A stretch of DNA of 22,154 nt from Planctomycetota bacterium (GTDB lineage: Bacteria > Planctomycetota > Phycisphaerae > Phycisphaerales > SM1A02), in assembly GCA_027295365.1 (NCBI GenBank), contig JAPULD010000523.1:1-22154 (forward strand), written 5' to 3'. Both the position numbers and the translations under genes were made by a program. Position 1 is the stretch's first letter. The number at the start of each line of letters is the position of its first letter. Of the stretch, positions 14,975 to 22,154 are shown in pieces. The notes below the pieces were generated by a model, which did no database searches, was not told the origin of the DNA, and saw only the letters and a program-made list of their open reading frames with translations.

Positions 14975-16503
14975 TGCTCATCCGATTCTGTGGGCGTGGG
15001 CTCCGCCTCGGCGGCCTGGATCAACTGACGCAATTCCATGACGCCTCCATCTCTGGGCCACAGTCGTGCGTAACGATCAGCGGTTTGCCGCGCTTCGTCG
15101 AGACGACCGGCCTCGCACAACGTCCTGCACAAGCCATACAGGGTCTGAGTCCGGGGAACGATTCGATACGAAAGCTCATACAAGACCTCGGCGGCCTCAT
15201 CCCATCGCTCCAAGGCCACAAGACGCGTGATCAAGGAATTGAACCACATGACGCCTCGCTCCGGGTCTCGCGTGGCGATCTGGTATTCCTCGATGGCCTT
15301 GTCAAATTCTCCTTGGCGTTCGTAAAATTGAGCAAGCAATCCTCGTGCATCGGCATACGCCGGGTTGCCTCGGATCGCCTCGTTCACATGCTCGAATCCA
15401 AGCCTTTCGTATTCCGCCATGGCATCCGGATCGGTCTCCTGTTGCGCCAGGAGCAGATAGTTCATCCCGAGTTTCTTGTGCACCAGGAAATTGACGCCAA
15501 GGTTGCTTTGGGCTTGTCGTTTGGACTCTTGATCACGCTGAGCAAGAAGTTGGTTCTTCTTGAGTACAAGAATCTTCCGAAACGTCGCATTGGAGAGATC
15601 GAGTTGCCCCTGCTTTTGATAGGCCACCGCAAGAGCGTCAAGGAGATCGATGTTCTCCGGGTCGTCGTGAAGCAACCCTTGCAAAATGGCGATGGCCTGA
15701 CCGAATCGACCACGATCGATCAAGTCCAGGGGAAATCGAATCTCCCAGGTCTGGTGTCGAAGGTAATCCGACAACTCGCTGGTCCAGGGATCGGGCCACT
15801 GGATGGGCGGCCCCTCGCTGCCCATGAGCAATCGCCGGGCTTCCTCAATTCGTCCACTCCGTCGATACACGCCGCCCAGCAGCAGGTTGGCATGATGCCG
15901 GTTGATGGGTGTCCAATCGAGCAAGTCCTCCAGGATGACGGCAGCCTCGGACTCGCGTTGTTGACGCATGCGTACCATCGCCATCCCGAAAAAGCCCGCG
16001 GGATCCTTGGGGGCAAGTTGGGTGGCGGTCTGGAACAAGGCCGCGGCCTCATCGAACTCGCCTTGATCAAGCATCCAGAATCCGAGTCGCCATGATGCCG
16101 GGGCGAACCCGCCTTGCAATTCCGTCACCCTTCTCATCGCATCGATCGCACCCTGATAATCACTCGCGGTCTGTCTGAGTTGGGCGGCGTAAAACCAGCA
16201 ACGAGCGCACAGCGGATCGAGTTCGATGGACTGCTCGAAGCACGCCAGGGCCTGGGCCTCGTTCATGTTCGCCATGTAGACCATGCCCAACTCGAGCCAG
16301 CGATCCGGGTCATCCTTCGCTCCCAGAACTCCCGCTTGTCCCTGTTTGATGAGATCACGAAGAGCAGCCTCGTACGAATCGAGGCGTTCGGGAATGGGCG
16401 GATCAGGGATGGGCTGCTCCCGGTTTGCAAAAAGCAACGACCCCACCACCGTCAGGGCAATTGCCCCCACGACACCCAGGGTCAACAGGATTTTCATCGG
16501 CAT
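14971..16503 (-). CDS. Membrane-anchored TPR-repeat protein (cassette 1)
   Basis: This 510-residue protein has a transmembrane segment at about 5-26 and a PIPDPPIPER linker, followed by TPR-like helix pairs (LELGMVYMANMNEAQALACFEQS, MDQGEF-type and LLDALAVAYQKQGQLDLSNATF). It contains the conserved SEGPPIQWPDPWT loop. It is closest to the cassette 3 TPR protein but has about 20 extra residues near 317-340 (around RDQESKRQAQSNLGVNFL). ATGs at 16503 and two codons later are both possible. The former keeps the spacing to the conserved upstream sequence (56 nt, against 55 in cassette 3). It overlaps the next gene by 4 nt (ATGA). Likely acts in the periplasm as partner or scaffold of the lipoprotein; no catalytic motif is seen. 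Confidence 0.88.
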   Translation of the reverse strand: MPMKILLTLGVVGAIALTVVGSLLFANREQPIPDPPIPERLDSYEAALRDLIKQGQAGVLGAKDDPDRWLELGMVYMANMNEAQALACFEQSIELDPLCARCWFYAAQLRQTASDYQGAIDAMRRVTELQGGFAPASWRLGFWMLDQGEFDEAAALFQTATQLAPKDPAGFFGMAMVRMRQQRESEAAVILEDLLDWTPINRHHANLLLGGVYRRSGRIEEARRLLMGSEGPPIQWPDPWTSELSDYLRHQTWEIRFPLDLIDRGRFGQAIAILQGLLHDDPENIDLLDALAVAYQKQGQLDLSNATFRKILVLKKNQLLAQRDQESKRQAQSNLGVNFLVHKKLGMNYLLLAQQETDPDAMAEYERLGFEHVNEAIRGNPAYADARGLLAQFYERQGEFDKAIEEYQIATRDPERGVMWFNSLITRLVALERWDEAAEVLYELSYRIVPRTQTLYGLCRTLCEAGRLDEARQTADRYARLWPRDGGVMELRQLIQAAEAEPTPTESDEQ

Positions 16504-16559
16504 CCGAATGTTACGTGGACTCCATCAGGAACGGCATGATGTGATGTGTGCCGTGCGTG

Positions 16560-16600
16560 AATGATATTCAGGCGACCTTGAAATTGAAACCCAATAAAAA
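16560..16600 (-). promoter_or_regulatory. Conserved upstream sequence of cassette 1 (putative promoter)
   Basis: On the minus strand, GGGTTTCAATTTC, a 10-nt spacer and GAATATCATT precede the TPR start by 56 nt. It matches the block before cassette 3. Its upstream edge abuts and slightly overlaps the T-tract of the preceding terminator, so the promoter of the triple cassette array begins where the previous unit ends. Confidence 0.5.
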
Positions 16601-16621
16601 AGCCGCATTGATGAATGCGGC
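16595..16621 (-). terminator. Intrinsic terminator of the large metalloprotease gene
   Basis: GCCGCATT (16602-16609) and AATGCGGC (16614-16621) form a perfect 8-bp stem with a 4-nt loop, followed on the minus strand by six T. It lies 28 nt after the stop of the 16649-19636 gene and separates it from the TPR/CRTAC1 array. Confidence 0.9.
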
Positions 16622-16648
16622 AGGTGAAATCTCAGGGGAGACAATGCA

Positions 16649-19636
16649 TCATTTTCCGTTCGAGGCTTCGGTGGGGTTGAAGAAGAAGAAAGGCATGCCT
16701 CCGCCGCTTCCACCCACGTCGTCGGCGTTGTAGATGTACTGGGCGTCAAGGGCCTTTTCGATCCGAACGCTTGCCTCAGAGAGGTGAGCCATCGTGTAGG
16801 TGTCAAGCCTTGATGAATTGCGGTTCATCGTCTTGTCGATCTGGCGTTGCAATTCCCTCAACTTATACGCCGACAGGTTTGAAATCGGCTTGGCCGCCGC
16901 CCCGAGAGACGGATTGGGAAGGCTCAGGTCGATCAGACGCTCCAAGAGTTCGCGTTGGAGGTTGCGTCGCAAGCTGGAGATCAAAGGTTGACGATTCGTA
17001 AAATTCCGATCGGGAACATCCTCGATTTCCGACCAGATGGCATTGGTCAGGTGATACATCAACTCGGGCAGGGTCAGGGCATCTTCCGTCTCGTCGGTCC
17101 GGAACTCGTTGTCGTAGACACGATTGAGCGTGGTCGGATTGAGCAGCTCCGTCAGGGTCGTGGCCTGCACACCGAGAATCCGATCGTGAACGGGCCAGGT
17201 CTGGTCCTCGAAGATCATCCAGAATCCGCCGCCATCCCACCATTTTTCGAGCGTCATCTTCGTCAGCAGCGAGGCATCGAGTCCGTAGGCGTCGTCCTCG
17301 AAGGCGTTCTCGATGACGAAATCCAAGGCGCGGCGTTGTTGTTGGGCGGAGATCGGCTCGATGGGGTCGCGATCGCCCGGATCGCCCTTCTTGTCGCGAT
17401 TGACGTGCGAGCCGCCGATCCAGTTGCTGGCGATGCTGAGGGCCGAGGAATGCTTGGCCAGCAACAGTTCGTAGCCTTCCCGGGCCTTCACCCAACTGTC
17501 GCCATCCTTGACCATCCGCTCGATGATCTCGCCTCGCAGCTTGTGAACAAGATTCATCTGGCTCTCGGCGAAGTCCAGCGAATTCGCCCCGAGATCGAAC
17601 GTCCTGGCCAGCGGGTCGGGGCCCCACGTGTCGTCGTCCGTGGCGAAGGCCAGTTCGGGCTCCGCGACGCGGGCAAGCACTTTGTCCGTGTCGCCAAATG
17701 TGTAGCCGTACTCGATGGCCCAGAAGTCATACTCACCGAGCGTGACCATGGTGAAGTCGCCCTGGGTCTTGTCATCGTCAAAGTTGATGTTGGTGGGCGT
17801 GTAATCCATGACCGACCCCGTGATGGGTCGTTCGTCGTCCTCGTCGCTGTTGATCTGGTCAAAGCTGTAGGCGCTGGAGGCCTTGAAGTTGTGACGGAGC
17901 CCCAGGATGTGCCCCGCTTCATGCATGATGAGATCCTTGAGCAAGGGGCCGATGAACCACTCCGGGACGCCATCCAGCATGTCGTAGTCAAGTTCCTTTG
18001 GTTCGTCCTCGCCTTCATCCTCGTCCTCGTCCTCCGCCCCGTCCCCGTCCTCGTCCTCCGCCCCGTCGTCGTCCTCCTGCATCATCGAGATGAACAGGTC
18101 GGGAGCCAGACGGAACAGTGAGATGTCCATCGCCTTAGCGAAGCCGTTCATGCAGGCCCCGTTGACCTGGCTGACGCGTCCGGCGAGGCCGTCGTAAAGA
18201 TCGTCACCCATGAGCGTCGGATCGGCCATCGCCGCGGGATGCGAGGCGAAGGCTCCGGCCTGAGAGGCCTGAGCCTGCAGCCTGAGCTTGCGGAGCACGT
18301 CGGGACGCTCCGAAGCGGTGGCCAGTCTTACGCGAGGGTCCCACTGGGGCCTCGTTTGCAACCAGGCCAGCGTTGCGGGTGAGAAATTCTCCATCGCCCG
18401 GTCGGCCATGTATCGACGCCAGGTCTTGGACCACCCGGTGATGAACTGCTCGGGAACGGAAATATCGCCGTCAAGAATCTGTCCCGTCCTCGGATCAACG
18501 CGGCTGGGGCCGATCGCATACCCAGTGATGGCGTTCGTCCAGATCAGGAAGTTGTATCGAACATCCTCGGGATCCTTATCCATGTGCGCCCCGGTCCGGG
18601 CATCTTGCTGATAGACCTCGATCGCGTTGACCAGTCCCACCCGCTCGAAGGCCTTGTTCCATTCGAGCAAACCATCCCGCACCCAGCGGCGATAGCGAAT
18701 CGGGATCGTGTGTTCGAGATAGAAAACGATCGGCTGCTTGGGAGGGCTGAGCCTGAGTTTGGGGTCGGCCTTCTCCAGTTTCCAGCGATTGGCATAGCGT
18801 CGCCAGGGCTGATCTGCCGACGCGTCACCCAGATCCATGAACGACGTCGCAAAGTAACCGATGCGACTGTCGGCCTTTCGGGTCTTGAAGCCGTTGGAAC
18901 TCGGGATGGCGCTGATGGAATAATACAAGGTGGCGAACTGGCCGCTGCGCAGTGGCATCTCGAACGCCACTTCGACGTTCTGGGGAAAGGCCTTCGCCTT
19001 GGCGATCTTGATCAGGCGCGTGTTCGCGCCGGCCGTGCGGAAGCCGAAGAAGTCCGATGAATGCCCGACGAGCAGACCGTCCAGATCGATCACGGGACCG
19101 CCCCCCGGACCGATGCACAGGATGGGGACATCGAGCATCACCCGGTCGGTGAAGACGCGAGCATGCGCTTTCTGGGATTCCAGGTCGCCCGTGGTGCGCA
19201 CCGAGACGTTTGGCTGGATCAACGCCAGGCGTTTGTCGTAACGCTTCCACTTTGCATACACATCACCCACCTGCTCGCCCGAAGTGAGGACGCCCCCCGA
19301 GATCGTGTAGGCGATGAAGATGTTCTGATTTTCATAGCCGCGAGACAGTTCGGCGAGCATCTGCCCGTCCTTGTCCCGCCTCCAGAGCGTGTACAGACTG
19401 GCCTGACCATCGGCGGTGGAGACCACTTTCACGTAGTCCTTGGCGACCTTTTTGAAGTCGGGAAATTCCTTCTCTTTTTCCTTGGCTCCGTTGGCCTTGG
19501 CCTGGGCCATTTTGGCCGCCATTTCAGGTGGAATACCGGGCGGTTGATCCCTCGTCCCGGAATCCTGAGCCATCGCCAGGGACGAGGCCAGAATCGACAT
19601 CATCGCCACGGACACGTAACTGCTTTTAGACAACAT
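16649..19636 (-). CDS. Secreted zinc-dependent metalloprotease (DUF5117/DUF4953-type)
   Basis: This 995-residue protein has a signal peptide MLSKSSYVSVAMMSILASSLAMA before QDSG. An ATG 11 codons upstream is rejected because AGGAG at 19646-19650 sits 9 nt before 19636. The N-terminal half has the beta-rich organisation of the large DUF5117 metalloproteases (SRGYENQNIFIAYTISGG, RVFTDRVMLDVPI, YFATSFMDLGD, IVFYLEHTIPIRYR). The zinc motif HEAGHILGLRHNF begins at about 572 (His572, His576, His582; Glu573 catalytic), with a probable Met-turn GSVMDYTP about 30 residues later. An Asp/Glu tract (about 519-546) lies just before the catalytic motif. The C-terminal half is helical. It is monocistronic, with a strong terminator downstream. 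Predicted exported; substrate unknown. The family name is from recall of motifs; the protease call is firm. Confidence 0.9.
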   Translation of the reverse strand: MLSKSSYVSVAMMSILASSLAMAQDSGTRDQPPGIPPEMAAKMAQAKANGAKEKEKEFPDFKKVAKDYVKVVSTADGQASLYTLWRRDKDGQMLAELSRGYENQNIFIAYTISGGVLTSGEQVGDVYAKWKRYDKRLALIQPNVSVRTTGDLESQKAHARVFTDRVMLDVPILCIGPGGGPVIDLDGLLVGHSSDFFGFRTAGANTRLIKIAKAKAFPQNVEVAFEMPLRSGQFATLYYSISAIPSSNGFKTRKADSRIGYFATSFMDLGDASADQPWRRYANRWKLEKADPKLRLSPPKQPIVFYLEHTIPIRYRRWVRDGLLEWNKAFERVGLVNAIEVYQQDARTGAHMDKDPEDVRYNFLIWTNAITGYAIGPSRVDPRTGQILDGDISVPEQFITGWSKTWRRYMADRAMENFSPATLAWLQTRPQWDPRVRLATASERPDVLRKLRLQAQASQAGAFASHPAAMADPTLMGDDLYDGLAGRVSQVNGACMNGFAKAMDISLFRLAPDLFISMMQEDDDGAEDEDGDGAEDEDEDEGEDEPKELDYDMLDGVPEWFIGPLLKDLIMHEAGHILGLRHNFKASSAYSFDQINSDEDDERPITGSVMDYTPTNINFDDDKTQGDFTMVTLGEYDFWAIEYGYTFGDTDKVLARVAEPELAFATDDDTWGPDPLARTFDLGANSLDFAESQMNLVHKLRGEIIERMVKDGDSWVKAREGYELLLAKHSSALSIASNWIGGSHVNRDKKGDPGDRDPIEPISAQQQRRALDFVIENAFEDDAYGLDASLLTKMTLEKWWDGGGFWMIFEDQTWPVHDRILGVQATTLTELLNPTTLNRVYDNEFRTDETEDALTLPELMYHLTNAIWSEIEDVPDRNFTNRQPLISSLRRNLQRELLERLIDLSLPNPSLGAAAKPISNLSAYKLRELQRQIDKTMNRNSSRLDTYTMAHLSEASVRIEKALDAQYIYNADDVGGSGGGMPFFFFNPTEASNGK

Positions 19637-19645
19637 ATTTATGAT

Positions 19646-19650
19646 CTCCT
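19646..19650 (-). promoter_or_regulatory. Ribosome binding site of the large metalloprotease
   Basis: AGGAG on the minus strand lies 9 nt before the ATG at 19636, which decides between this start and the one at 19669. Confidence 0.55.
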
Positions 19651-19887
19651 GCCCGGTCGATTTTTCCACGCGCCCCTCGTAAGTCTACGAGCTCGCTCGC
19701 CAACCGGTTTCGCTCCTGCTCAATGGTAGCGTCCAGTCATTCTCTTCGGCTCATTCGAGAGCCCGCTTGGGGGCAGAACGTCCCAAAATAGAAAGCATTA
19801 CGCCTCTTGGGTGGATATTGAACCGGAATTGTGGGTTGCAGGCAGTGTGAAGATTGGGCGGGGTTCCACGGATTGCCCATGGAGTGG

Positions 19888-20003
19888 CCGGGTGCCACGG
19901 ACAGCGAAGCGCAGCGAAGTCGTCCGTGCAATGCGTGATCGCCTGTATAACGTACGGACGACTTCATTCCACTATGCTTCATTCCGCTGTCCGTGGCATC
20001 CGG
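19888..20003. repeat. 116-bp imperfect palindromic element (REP/MITE-like)
   Basis: The left arm (19888-19929, containing TGCCACGGACAGCG and GAAGTCGTCCGT) is repeated in reverse complement as the right arm (19952-20003, containing ACGGACGACTTC and CGCTGTCCGTGGCA). A 22-nt centre separates them. The arms differ in the middle, where the left reads GAAGCGCAGCGAAG and the right, reverse-complemented, has GAATGAAGCATAGTGGAATGAAG. It lies in the non-coding space between two divergent genes and has no transposase. It resembles short dispersed palindromic repeats; whether other copies exist cannot be seen here. The rest of the 455-bp gap (19637-19887 and 20004-20091) shows nothing I can name. Confidence 0.7.
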
Positions 20004-20091
20004 CAATATACAGTCCAGAAATTCGTTCTGCGATCTACTCTTACGTGTCGCTTCGGATCCAACGCTTCATCCTGGAAAGTGAATACCGGCC

Positions 20092-21648
20092 ATGCGTCAG
20101 CCCCTCTTCGTCGTGCTCTTCATTCTCGTCGGCGTGACCGCTTCGGTACATGGCCAAGAGCGATTCCTCTTTTCATCGCCACTCGTCTATCCCGATCCTG
20201 TTCCCGGGCGATTTCGATTGTCGCAACACGTCGCGGGGCCTTGGCTTCTCTGGATCGACGCCACTTCCAACAGTGCGGTGAACCCCACCTACGAGATGAA
20301 GATCTTTCGGGGTCGGGACGGCGCCGAGCCGGAATTGCTCACGGAAGCTCGTGGAACGGGTGGCAGCATCGGGATCAAACTCACGGATTCGGGACTCGCC
20401 TTGATTTGCCTGCATGGTACGGCGACCCTGTACCCGGTTGACGGGGAGCCGTACCAACCGACGGCGCTGAACGAAGGCGTCTTCCTGGTAAAGCCCGTCC
20501 ACTTCGACAACGACACGCTCGTGGCCACTCGAAATCATCATCGATTAGGCAACGGCATGAAGGATCTCTTGCAATTCGACCTGAGCAGCGACACACCACT
20601 GAAGGCAATCACAGCCGTTTCGTGGGCACCTAGACCTCACAACTTTGTGTTCGATGATGGAAACATGGCCTGGCTCCAACGAAGTACGAAAGTGTTAGAG
20701 CCGCTTCTTTATGTGGCACTTCAGGACCAATCCACCCGCCAAATACCGTTGACCTGCGCGTTAACTCTCACCCTGGACGGCTTGTACGACAACTGGCTCT
20801 TGCTCCACGAGGGAGACTTGGTCCGATTGCTCGATCTGGAAACGGATCGCGAACTCCAGATCCGCATGCCGGGCCAAGTCGAATTCGTGCATCCCCGAGG
20901 GATCTTCTGGCGTGCCGATCGACATCGCTCCAAAGCCAATTACACCAGATTGGTCTGGTGGGACGTGGCCACCGGGACACGCCGGATCATCCTTGTTCCG
21001 AGACTCCCCAAGCATTTTCCCCTTTTGCATCGATTGGAAGCGGACCGTCTTGTCCTCTTGAATAGGCGCGAATTCTCGGTCGTCGAGCTTGACGAGGAAC
21101 CGAAACCCCTGGGCAAGGAGGACATGGAGGATGCGGCCGAAAGATTGAAATTTGTCTGTCAATTTCCACTCCAAACGGCCACGATGTCCCAAAATCTGCA
21201 TTGGCCACGTGCGGCCGAGACGATTGAGTTCCTGGCCGAACTCGTCGCCACCCACGAGGATCCAAACGCGGCGAGACAAGCGTGGTACCTGCTGGGCGAA
21301 TCGAGCGATCCCGCCGCGCGACGCATCTTGCTCGAGCAGTTGCAGCGGACTGATGGTTGGCACGATTGGCGGTCGATCGCCGGGGTGTTGAGGCGGTTCG
21401 GCACGCCAGAAGACGCCATGACCATCATCGCCTGCGAGCCGCCGGCGGGAGTCGTCGAGGAGGTGGCCGAGACGCTGGGAATCCTGGGCAACGCCAAATG
21501 CATCCCTTGGTTGGAAAGCAAGCGAGAGTTGCACATTCGCAACCGAAGGCAGGCCGAACGCACGGCGGCCTCGATCAAACGTGCGCTGCGTCTGATCAAG
21601 GATCGCGAAGAGGCGATCGACGTCCTGATTCGATTGCGGGAGCCGTGA
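20092..21648 (+). CDS. Secreted protein of unknown function with HEAT-like C-terminus
   Basis: This 518-residue protein has a signal peptide (1-22, MRQPLFVVLFILVGVTASVHG) before QERFL. Residues about 25-350 are beta-strand rich with repeating WxxxxD/LxDLETDRE-like turns (LLYVALQDQSTRQIPL, YDNWLLLHEGDLVRLLDLETD, YTRLVWWDVATGTRRIILV), suggesting a beta-propeller. No family signature was recognised. Residues about 375-518 are helical and resemble HEAT/PBS-lyase-type repeats (AARQAWYLLGESSDPAARRILLEQL, GVVEEVAETLGILGNAKCIPWLESK). Only a weak ribosome binding site (GGAAAG) precedes the ATG. It stands alone on the plus strand, divergent from the metalloprotease and convergent with the SdhB-like gene. 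The function is unknown; an extracellular or periplasmic binding role is a guess from architecture. Confidence 0.8.
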   Translation: MRQPLFVVLFILVGVTASVHGQERFLFSSPLVYPDPVPGRFRLSQHVAGPWLLWIDATSNSAVNPTYEMKIFRGRDGAEPELLTEARGTGGSIGIKLTDSGLALICLHGTATLYPVDGEPYQPTALNEGVFLVKPVHFDNDTLVATRNHHRLGNGMKDLLQFDLSSDTPLKAITAVSWAPRPHNFVFDDGNMAWLQRSTKVLEPLLYVALQDQSTRQIPLTCALTLTLDGLYDNWLLLHEGDLVRLLDLETDRELQIRMPGQVEFVHPRGIFWRADRHRSKANYTRLVWWDVATGTRRIILVPRLPKHFPLLHRLEADRLVLLNRREFSVVELDEEPKPLGKEDMEDAAERLKFVCQFPLQTATMSQNLHWPRAAETIEFLAELVATHEDPNAARQAWYLLGESSDPAARRILLEQLQRTDGWHDWRSIAGVLRRFGTPEDAMTIIACEPPAGVVEEVAETLGILGNAKCIPWLESKRELHIRNRRQAERTAASIKRALRLIKDREEAIDVLIRLREP

Positions 21649-21691
21649 GGATGGCCGAATCGCTGTCGCGCATTGGACGTCGGCCGATCAA

Positions 21692-22154
21692 TCAGGCGCG
21701 CTTGTCTCTGCCCTTCCCCGGCTTGAAGATCCGAAAGAGCTTCTTGATCGGATCGTAGAACTCGTCCACCACGCGTTCCTTGAGCGGGATGATCGCGTTG
21801 TCGGTGATGGTAATGTGCTCGGGGCAAACCTTGGTGCAGCATTTGGTGATGTTGCAGTAGCCGATCCCGTTGTCGTTCTTGAGGTCCGACACACGGTCCT
21901 CGGTGTCCAGCGGGTGCATCTCCAGGGCCGCGTTGTAGACGAAGTAACGGGGCCCGATGAATTCATCGTGCTTGTGGTGGTCGCGCAGGACATGGCAGAC
22001 GTCCTGGCAGAGGAAGCACTCGATGCACTTGCGGAATTCCATCACGCGCTCGACATCGCGCTGGTCCATTTTCCAGCTGCCGTCCTCGAAATCCGGTTTC
22101 CGTGGGCTAAACGGCTTGATCCTCTTTTTGAGCTCGTAATTCCAACTCACATCG
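21692..22154 (-). CDS. sdhB: Succinate dehydrogenase/fumarate reductase iron-sulfur subunit, N-terminus cut by window edge
   Basis: The frame is open through the right edge, so only the C-terminal 153 or so residues are present. CIECFLCQDVC (CxxCxxCxxxC) binds a [4Fe-4S] cluster. CNITKCCTKVCP reproduces the C-x5-C-x3-CP spacing of SdhB/FrdB for the [3Fe-4S] cluster, with one extra Cys inside. The N-terminal [2Fe-2S] plant-ferredoxin domain would lie beyond the window. A GTG near 22150 could start a short product, but the preceding codon is in frame and a separate protein lacking the ferredoxin domain would be atypical. The subunit passes electrons between the flavoprotein and the quinone-binding membrane subunits at the cytoplasmic membrane. 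SdhB is more likely than FrdB, but the two cannot be separated on this fragment. Confidence 0.87.
   Translation of the reverse strand, partial: DVSWNYELKKRIKPFSPRKPDFEDGSWKMDQRDVERVMEFRKCIECFLCQDVCHVLRDHHKHDEFIGPRYFVYNAALEMHPLDTEDRVSDLKNDNGIGYCNITKCCTKVCPEHITITDNAIIPLKERVVDEFYDPIKKLFRIFKPGKGRDKRA

Noticed and set aside
14824..16095. A 423-codon plus-strand frame opposite cassette 1
   Set aside because: It spans the antisense of the N-terminal part of the lipoprotein gene and most of the TPR gene, both strongly supported by paralogues. No ribosome binding site or recognisable domain.
16955..18121. A 388-codon plus-strand frame opposite the large metalloprotease
   Set aside because: It is antisense to a gene with a clear zinc motif, signal peptide and terminator. 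Its length follows from codon bias in a GC-rich gene.
19854..20441. Plus-strand frame of 195 codons crossing the palindromic repeat
   Set aside because: It overlaps the signal-peptide-bearing gene at 20092 in another frame, and its first part is the translation of the repeat element.
21649..21691. GGCCGA/TCGGCC hairpin between the two convergent genes at the right end
   Set aside because: Only a 6-bp stem with a 21-nt loop and no T-tract on either strand, so it cannot be called a terminator.

Overview
The window looks like a chromosomal segment of a Planctomycetota-type bacterium (class not resolvable here). Indicators are an ECF-like sigma factor of the kind common in Planctomycetes, Verrucomicrobia and Acidobacteria, clustered CRTAC1/ASPIC-UnbV lipoproteins with TPR partners, a fibre-like protein with the FTYQGRL N-terminal domain and PGDLLTTS C-terminal domain, and a very large HEAGH zinc metalloprotease. 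These are judgements from motifs read by eye; no database search was run. No CRISPR array, transposase or phage gene was seen.

Layout. (i) 1-5068, minus strand: a tight four-gene run encoding a secreted fibre-like protein, an astacin-type protease and two paralogous pappalysin-like (M43-type) proteases, the last cut by the window edge. The astacin and the complete M43-type protease end in the same short module although their catalytic domains differ. Upstream (5069-5457) is a leader region with an intrinsic terminator facing the operon, so attenuation or a small RNA is possible. (ii) 5458-6033, plus: a divergent ECF-like sigma factor. (iii) 6201-6288, plus: tRNA-Ser(UGA). (iv) 6317-16503, minus: three tandem copies of a two-gene cassette, each a membrane-anchored TPR protein followed by an FG-GAP/VCBS lipoprotein with a C-terminal ASPIC/UnbV domain. 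The genes in each pair overlap by 4 nt or nearly abut, and all three cassettes carry related upstream sequence at nearly constant distance from the TPR start. (v) 16595-19636, minus: a 995-residue secreted zinc metalloprotease followed by a clear intrinsic terminator. (vi) 19888-20003: a 116-bp imperfect palindromic repeat. (vii) 20092-21648, plus: a secreted protein of unknown function with a HEAT-like C-terminus. (viii) 21692 to the right edge, minus: the C-terminal part of a succinate dehydrogenase/fumarate reductase iron-sulfur subunit.

Most gene products are predicted to be exported or membrane-anchored. The best candidates for an undescribed system are the triplicated TPR + CRTAC1 cassette, with its conserved promoter-like sequence and coupled translation, and the fibre + three-protease operon, in which unrelated proteases share a C-terminal module. 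The divergent sigma factor is a plausible but unproven regulator of the protease operon.
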